A DNA stretch of 64,000 nt from positions 51,778,624-51,842,623 of the forward strand of contig JAPTYO010000001.1 in the NCBI GenBank assembly GCA_036873135.1, written 5' to 3'. This DNA comes from Clarkia xantiana subsp. parviflora. Taxonomy: Eukaryota > Streptophyta > Magnoliopsida > Myrtales > Onagraceae. Below, in pieces: positions 57,875 to 64,000 of the stretch (positions within the stretch are counted from its first letter, which is position 1; the number at the start of each line of letters is the position of its first letter). The notes under the pieces are model-generated. The model was not told the origin of the DNA. It saw only the letters and a program-made list of their open reading frames with translations, and ran no database searches. A program made the translations under genes and the position numbers.

Positions 57875-59549
57875 ATCTCATCCAAGAAACCAAACACATA
57901 TCATGCATACGTGTCATGCGTCTAATGTTCCGAGGAACTCATACTTAGCATATATAATTCTACTTCCTAAGTAACTTATCATATACTAATACATCCTGAA
58001 CATCTCATGCATACGCATCATGCGTGATTCAAACCATAAAACATACATATTTGGCGACTAATTTCCACTTTTAAAACATTTGGGGATGATTTGCAATTCA
58101 TGCTATAAATTAATCATGCGTAAGGCAGGTGCAACCATCACAGCATGTCTATCCTAGTGCACAACTCATTAATTGAAAACCACAGGGCTCCGCCTAGAAC
58201 ATGCATAATCCAGCTAGCTTGACATAGTCAAGACTACAGTTCTAATCATGCAATAATATCAATCAAATAACAATTGCAATTCAACCCGCTAAATGATTCA
58301 GTCCCAAAATCATGCATTTGCGAGATTCATCCCCATAATAGAAACTACGCATCAAGTTTAATTAAATCGCGAATAACTTAAACCTTTGAGCATTGTGTAG
58401 GTAATTTTAAAGTTCGAAAATATTTGGATTTAAAAATTTGACCATCCTATTTTAAATTATTCAAATTGGTTCGGTTTGAAAAATCCGGTTCGGTTTAAAA
58501 TAGGATTCGGTTCGGTTCGTCACTCAAACCGGGTCAGTTCGACTCATATTAGTTGCCCCGATCCAACCCGACCCGAATGGGTCAAACCAATTGAGAAAAC
58601 CCGGCGTCTGACCCGCTTCAATCTAACCCGTGCAATCCGAACCGGTTCGTTCTGGTTTGACCCGTTCGGTCCGGTTCAGTTCACGTGGTGGTCCGGGTTG
58701 GTTGACCCAACTCGGATGTGCTAAAATTGGAACGGTCCATAACCCATTGGGTTCGGTCCGAATAATTACTTGTGGGCCAAGTAGGGTTTTAAAGTCCACT
58801 AAAAACTTAACTTGGCCCCTAAGTAACTATTAATAAATAAATATTGTCCAATTTTCTGCACACATATATATATATAAATAAAATTTCGGCACAGTTATAT
58901 ATATATATTTATTGTCAAGATTCTATATTTTAGAATATATTATTGTCAATATTATATATTTAGGAGTATATAATTTATCAATAATATATATTTCTCAATC
59001 TTTAGGCAACCATTATATATATATATATCTTTTATAATATATATATTTATCAATATTATCTATATTCCTAATAATGCTAGATATATTGATAGTAAATATA
59101 CACAATTATCTTGTGAATATTGTCCTAATTTTGGAAACATGTAAATTTCGGTCGGCCTAGGTGTGATAATTTTGAAAATTTCGGACCAAAATAGGTTACT
59201 TGTGGACTAAGAAATCAACAATTTCACCTTGAACACCTAGGTTAGGGTTAGGCCGAAACAAACATGAATTAGGGTTTGTGGTCAAATTTCAAGATCAAAT
59301 CTTTTCAAGATCAAGAATCCAAATATTGATTTTGATAAAAGTCTTGTTTTTTTTTTTTTTAAGATCATGAACATCAAGTTTTACTTTGAGCATCATGAAA
59401 AATTCGGTTAACTCGGTGTTACCCAAAAATCGAAAATTTTAAAACTTTGAACACAAATTGTAAAATTCGGTTCGGCCATAGTCCAAGAAAATCCAAGAAC
59501 ACCAATTTTATCAAAAACACGAACTCCCTAACACAGGCTCTGATACCAC
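57875..59549 (-). mobile_element. Copia leader, - orientation (element D)
   Basis: Leader of a minus-strand copia ending in the primer site (59548-59537, minus-sense TGGTATCAGAGC). It contains a strong CGGTTCGG/ACCCGACCCG patch at 58460-58700 and TA-rich tracts at 58860-59110. The gag that should follow at lower coordinates is missing. Confidence 0.75.
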
Positions 59550-60133
59550 TGTTGGATTATGGTGATTAATCATGCAAGAAAGTAACCCTAGGCACGTGCT
59601 AATTATGCAGCGGAGATAGTGCACAAACCTTTAAACTTTCTCGCAGCCCAAGATCTTGATCGGGAGTTCTCGATCCGCCGACCGGTACCTCGTAGAAGTT
59701 CCTGTTAGGGATGTACTACGTGGTTTGATCTTCACAGCAAAGCCTCAGTCGATTCTCGAGGGATGGATCTACTTGGAGTAAATCGTTCTTCACAATTTGG
59801 CACCTTTTAGCTCTTGAGTAATTCGGCCGAACCTAGCTAATATTAGGGAGGAGGGTTTTCTCTAAATCTCACAACTTGGGAGAGATTAATGTGTTAGGAA
59901 AACCCCACCTTATGTCCCTATTTATAGAGTGGAGGTCGGAAAAAATCCCACCTCCTTATTATGGGTTCGGCGCCGCCTTAGCTAGGTAGGTAGGCCCAAT
60001 TTTAGGCCTCTCATGTCACACGGAATTTAGGCCTAGCCCAAATACTCTAGTGTGACCCATTCCTAATTACTTAGGTAATGGCCTTAATTAATGGGCTACC
60101 AATTACGGTGGCCCATAACCCCAAATGCTAACA
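59550..60133 (-). mobile_element. Copia LTR, - orientation (element D)
   Basis: 584 bp, in minus sense from TGTTAGCATTTGGGG to ATAATCCAACA. A minus-sense CTATAAATAGGG TATA box lies near 59925. It is complete, and is followed on the right, without a visible target duplication partner, by a + strand copia RNase H fragment. Confidence 0.82.
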
Positions 60134-60740
60134 ATAGAGCTACCTGGAAATTATGTCTATCTCAAGAAGCCTATATCAACAAATTGTTGAAAATGTTCAG
60201 ATTACAAGATGCCAAACTCATGGATACGCCGGTTGTGTTTGGGTGCGCACTGTCGAAACGTGACGGCCCCAAGAACCTGACAGAGCGTGAACAGATGAAG
60301 GGTGCAGAGTATCTAAGCATGGTCGGTAGTCTCATGTACGCCATGCAATGCACCCGTCTGGACATCTGTTACGTCGTGGGCCTAGTAGCACGATTCCAAT
60401 CAGATCTTGGCTATCAACATTTAAAGGCTGTAAAACAAATTTTTCATTACCTGAAAGGTACTGCCGACTACGCTCTGTGCTATGAGGGCAGGAAGTTAGA
60501 ATTGACCGGTTACAGTGACGCCGACCATGGTGGCGATCCAGATGATCGTAAGTCCACCACAGGAGGAGTATTTCTCATTGCTAATGCTGCCATTTCATGG
60601 ACGAGCAAGAAGCAAACCTGTGTCGCGCTGTCTACGATCGGAATTTGTAGTCCTCTCAAAAAATGCACAGGAAGCAGTCTGGCTGAAAAGGCTTCTTACT
60701 GCACTGCTTGATGTCAAAGACGGGAGTAAGCCCGTTGTGG
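60134..60740 (+). pseudogene. Copia RT end and RNase H fragment
   Basis: The reading starts inside RT (LSQEAYINKLLKMFRLQDAK), continues with LMYAMQCTRLDICYVVGL and HYLKGTADYALCYEG, and reaches the RNase H signature YSDADHGGDPDDRKSTTGG. At about 60640 the expected ALSTxEAEYVAL block is broken by a frameshift and small deletion. The other frame continues VLSKNAQEAVWLKRLLTALL to about 60740. No downstream LTR. Confidence 0.85.
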
Positions 60741-61000
60741 TTTGAAGTTTTGGGACTAAATTAAACAAATTAAAAGTTATGAATATATTTGAGGGACCAA
60801 ATTGAACAAAATCGAAAGTTTAGGGTCGGTCACGTGACTTGCACATGTCACTTAACGGAAAAAACTAACGGCCAACTAACGGATGTACCAAAAGCCACAT
60901 TTTTTCAAACGTTTGGTACCGAAAGTATACAAAACCAAACTTCCGGTACTAAAAGCCACATTCGGCCAAACATGTAGTATGAAAAGTACCTTTAACCCTA
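60741..61000 (-). repeat. Single arm of a foldback-type repeat
   Basis: In minus sense starts TAGGGTTAAAGGTACTTTTC and carries the same ordered words as 9979-10219 (TTCGGTACCAAACG, ATCCGTTAGTTGGCCG, TGACATGTGCAAGTCACG, TTCAATTTGGTCCC, TTTAATTTAGTCCC). Its inner end abuts the copia RNase H fragment. Confidence 0.65.
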
Positions 61001-61837
61001 ATATATATGATACCTAGTTAGCTATGTTTATTTATTCTTATATAATATTATAGGTCTAGCCGTATAGAGAAAGTGTGGTTGAATCACCTTGAAATGTCTG
61101 ATTGCATCACGATAGCTCGAGAGAAGCTCTTGTTAATGTCCATAATATGCTATTATCTAATCTTATCAAACTGACTTTTTGGATCTTCAGAGACTTTGGG
61201 TCATCTTCTTAATCAAAACCAAAACTTTATTTCTATATATAACTTCAAGATCGACTCCAAAACCTAAATAAAAGATCGTTAGGACCAATTAAGATTGAGC
61301 AATGCATTTACAAATTTAAATAGTTAAATTGTCCAAAAATTTAACTAAATAGAACTGTAATGAAAAATCACGCTAGCTTAATATTGTATCGGTTAATGAT
61401 GTAGGCACCTCTTAAAGATATTGGCTGATGATACGTGAGTGTAATTAGGTTTTAGGGTTGAATTGTATCTATATATATAGCTATGATTGTTATTATTCTT
61501 GTAAAAAAAAAAAAGGAAGTACATTAAAGAGGAAGTATATGAATAGTTGGTTAAATAAACGAACAAAATATTTAGTTATATAATGTATACTTTTTTTGTC
61601 CGCAATATTAAGAATAAGTAGATTTAAGACATGATATTATATATATATATGTTATTCGGTGAGATAATTTAATGATATTCAATATAATTATGTATATATT
61701 TTATATTATATATAATACACATATGTATAAATATTTTTATCTGATATATTTTATATATATTTTTTGTATTAATGCTTTGAGGGACGTTAAATGGCAATTG
61801 AAGTTTCCAAACTTCCACAATCGTAAAATATTTTTGT

Positions 61838-61869
<32 letters not shown>

Positions 61870-62335
61870 TGCTTACGTGGCGGTCTATGGTGTTTCGAAG
61901 CTAAATTGTATAGATAATTAATTTTAAAGGAAATTTTTAATTAATTTGTTTTTTTAAATTGCGTAGAGACCAAAATAGGAGATAAAAATAATTCATAATT
62001 TTTAATTAATCAATATTATGTATCTAAATTTAGAGAATACGGTTAAATTCTGATTAAATTAGAAAACACTGATTGGACAAACTGTACACGTGTCAGCTAG
62101 AGGGTTTCCGATGCCGAATAGATAGTAGATTTTTTTTGGTAAATGAATAGACAGTAGATGCTATATATATATATATATATCCTTTGAAAAGAAAAGCTCG
62201 AAGCTACTCCAGCGGTGACGTAGACAAAGTTGACGCGCGCTCTCTCTTTCTTCCTCACCAACACACAAATTTGAAATTTCGATTCTTCCTTTTTCCCTCT
62301 TCTGGATCTTGAAATTTTCGCGGTAATTCTGTTCA
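61001..62335. other. AT-rich spacer and upstream region of the last gene
   Basis: No ORF of note. TA microsatellites at 61639-61652, 61851-61867 and 62163-62180. The last 150 bases are more balanced and CT-rich, consistent with promoter and 5' UTR of the downstream gene. Confidence 0.45.
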
Positions 62336-63847
62336 ATGGACTTGCCGACACCCTTGATTGACGAGTCCGACGAAGAGTGGGAGATCCACAACTACGATGG
62401 CTTCGTCCACTGGCGCAAGAAGCGGCGACTACAGCCGTCTGAACCGCAGGCGGAGGCTTTCGAAGCGGAGGAAAGGTACCGGTGGGAACGCAAGAAGAAT
62501 ACCCTCTTGAAGATAAAGGATCGGTACCAGAGGGAACTAGCTCTATGGGAACACTTGTCCAACAATTGCCGCGAAATGCAAGAGAAGGCCGTACTACGAG
62601 ATAGAGGGACGAGACCTGCGTCTTCTGCCGTTGGGTCCTCGGAAAAGGAGTCCTCGCGCGAATGGAGACATTTTGGGCCTTTTATTGATAAGCTGCTTTT
62701 GCAGGTAAATTGAGATTTCCCTTTCGATAGATAGTTTGGACTCAGCTTGGTTGTTGAGAAAATTATTGGAAAAAATGATTTTTTTTTTGTTTTCTTGTTT
62801 CTCTTGCATCTTTCTTTGAGAACCATTCAGAAAACTATGTAATTGTTGAACACGGTGGGAAAGTTTGTGAATCCATGGAAAACAAGGTTTCTGACCTAGA
62901 CAAGTACTTAGGGTTTCTGGTAATCCTTAAGCTTCTCAAAGCTCCAGCTCTCTCTGAGCTACTGTGATACTGAATTCTTTGTCCTAATTGGTGACCGATG
63001 TAGAATGAGGGGCAATTTTGCGAGATTAGTCAGTAAATTAAGAAACGCAGATAGGATATGGAAGTTCCATAGCAACTATCTGAGGAAGGAAAATGCATTT
63101 TTGTCCTTCTTTAGTCGACATTTCCACTCTTGGAAACTTCATGACAGTTGTTTCTTTGCCCTGGATCTATAAAATTGCATGATCATCAAGCATCTAGGCT
63201 ACTCCTGGTACCATAGGTTCTGGTTTAGTTATTCAATTGTTTGTTTCTCAAAAGTTGTTGATAAACTTTGTATTGGAGAAACTATCCTATGATTCCCCTT
63301 GTGTGGTTTGCTAAATAGGCGACGAGATGAAAGGGTTCATATTTGTGAACCACAATATGCACCTGTAAACTAGAATCAACTCTAGAAGTTACAATTATTT
63401 AACCTCTGCTATATTATATTGGTTTCAGATAGAATATGCATTGCTAGAAAGTGCAACTCTACTGTATTTGCTTCAGCCTTATTCGGAGTTTCACTTATCA
63501 GACATTGAATGATACTAGAAGGTGTTGTTACCTTAGCAATACCCCATCTTTGCATTATTTGTAGTTGTAGCAGGGGTTTAGCTGAATAGATCTTGATAAC
63601 AAAAAAAAAAAAAACATTTTTACCTTATTGAGCATTTTTACCTTATTTGTAGTTATTGTCTCTGATTTTAAATGAACTTTTACAGGCAGACACTCAGAAA
63701 GCAATCATCGAAGATGTTTCAAATTTGTGTGATGTAGTGGAAGAATTATGCTGCTCACAAGAGGAGCAATATAAGCAGTCCTTGACTGATCTACCAATTT
63801 GGGGTTCTCCTCGGGTGCTCATGGCTAACCTCATATTATCTGACTGA
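62336..63847 (+). CDS. Conserved plant-type protein of unknown function
   Basis: Two exons, 62336-62704 and 63686-63847, 176 residues, with a GT/AG intron of 981 bases in phase 0. The N-terminus is acidic (LIDESDEEWEIHNYDGFVHW). A charged, probably helical stretch follows (AEERYRWERKKNTLLKIKDR), then a serine-rich linker (PASSAVGSSEKESSRE) and a C-terminal helical part (AIIEDVSNLCDVVEELCCSQ, then LTDLPIWGSPRVLM). No signal peptide, membrane segment or catalytic motif is seen. I do not recognise a named domain. Codon use, clean splicing and balanced base composition against an AT-rich background support a real gene. Confidence 0.8.
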
Positions 63848-64000
63848 CGATGACTAACTAACCCCCCTAAGTTAGGTTAAAATTGGTGTTTGTAATGCGG
63901 AATTGCATTAGAACTGTGAGCTCCCTCTAGCTAGGATTATGTCTGCCAAATACTTAGGTTGTCTTAGATTCTTGGCCTAATTTGTATAATATTTATTTTG
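63848..64000 (+). other. Probable 3' UTR of the last gene
   Basis: Short non-coding stretch running to the end of the window. AATAAA itself is not seen; TATAATATTTATTT at the very end may serve. Confidence 0.35.

Overview
This is nuclear DNA of a flowering plant, most likely a eudicot. Four multi-exon genes with plant-type GT/AG introns encode plant proteins: a mitochondrial-looking DUF971 protein, a GDSL lipase, an SGF29 homologue and a DUF707 Golgi protein. The intergenic DNA is AT-rich. Most of the rest is plant mobile DNA: Ty1-copia, Ty3-gypsy (Tat and chromovirus types), L1-type LINEs, hAT-like MITEs, MULE-like foldback elements, Helitron-like ends and a tRNA-derived SINE. I cannot name the species. 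There are no bacterial genes, rRNA or CRISPR arrays.

Layout. From 1 to 10 kb: a long-TIR foldback element (387-909), a decayed LINE (2.1-3.3 kb), the DUF971 gene (4530-5723), a second foldback element (7230-7821) and a nested pair of hAT-like MITEs (8495-9509, with 8550-9122 inside). From 10.9 to 16 kb is a gene island: GDSL esterase/lipase (+) and SGF29 (-), convergent and 312 bp apart. From 16 to 23.3 kb is a transposon graveyard with two LINE pieces in opposite orientation and hAT-like MITEs with 8-bp target duplications. The DUF707 gene (13 coding exons) occupies 24.9-27.9 kb. From 28 to 31 kb the DNA is very AT-rich, with an approximately 340-bp repeat beside a Helitron-like 3' end.

From 31.5 to 60.7 kb lies a mosaic of broken LTR retrotransposons. 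Inside it, a block carrying a two-exon defensin-like (DEFL, CS-alpha-beta type) secreted-peptide gene occurs three times (37.7, 44.0 and 53.2 kb), each time with the same chain of fragments: SINE, DEFL, Helitron-like end, copia LTR fragment and gypsy integrase fragment. Copies 1 and 2 also share a chromovirus LTR fused to a truncated copia element. Because the block is repeated, it supplies unfilled sites for two younger insertions, a hAT-like MITE (49103-49710) and a GC-rich foldback element (about 44972-45920). The final 62.3-63.8 kb carry a two-exon plant gene of unknown function.

The most noteworthy observations are the DEFL amplification with mostly amino-acid-changing differences, the foldback families that share an outer motif and layout, the series of hAT-like MITEs with intact 8-bp duplications, and a GDSL intron that is an open multiple of three. 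Exon coordinates were inferred by eye from splice signals and family resemblance; no alignment or database search was run.
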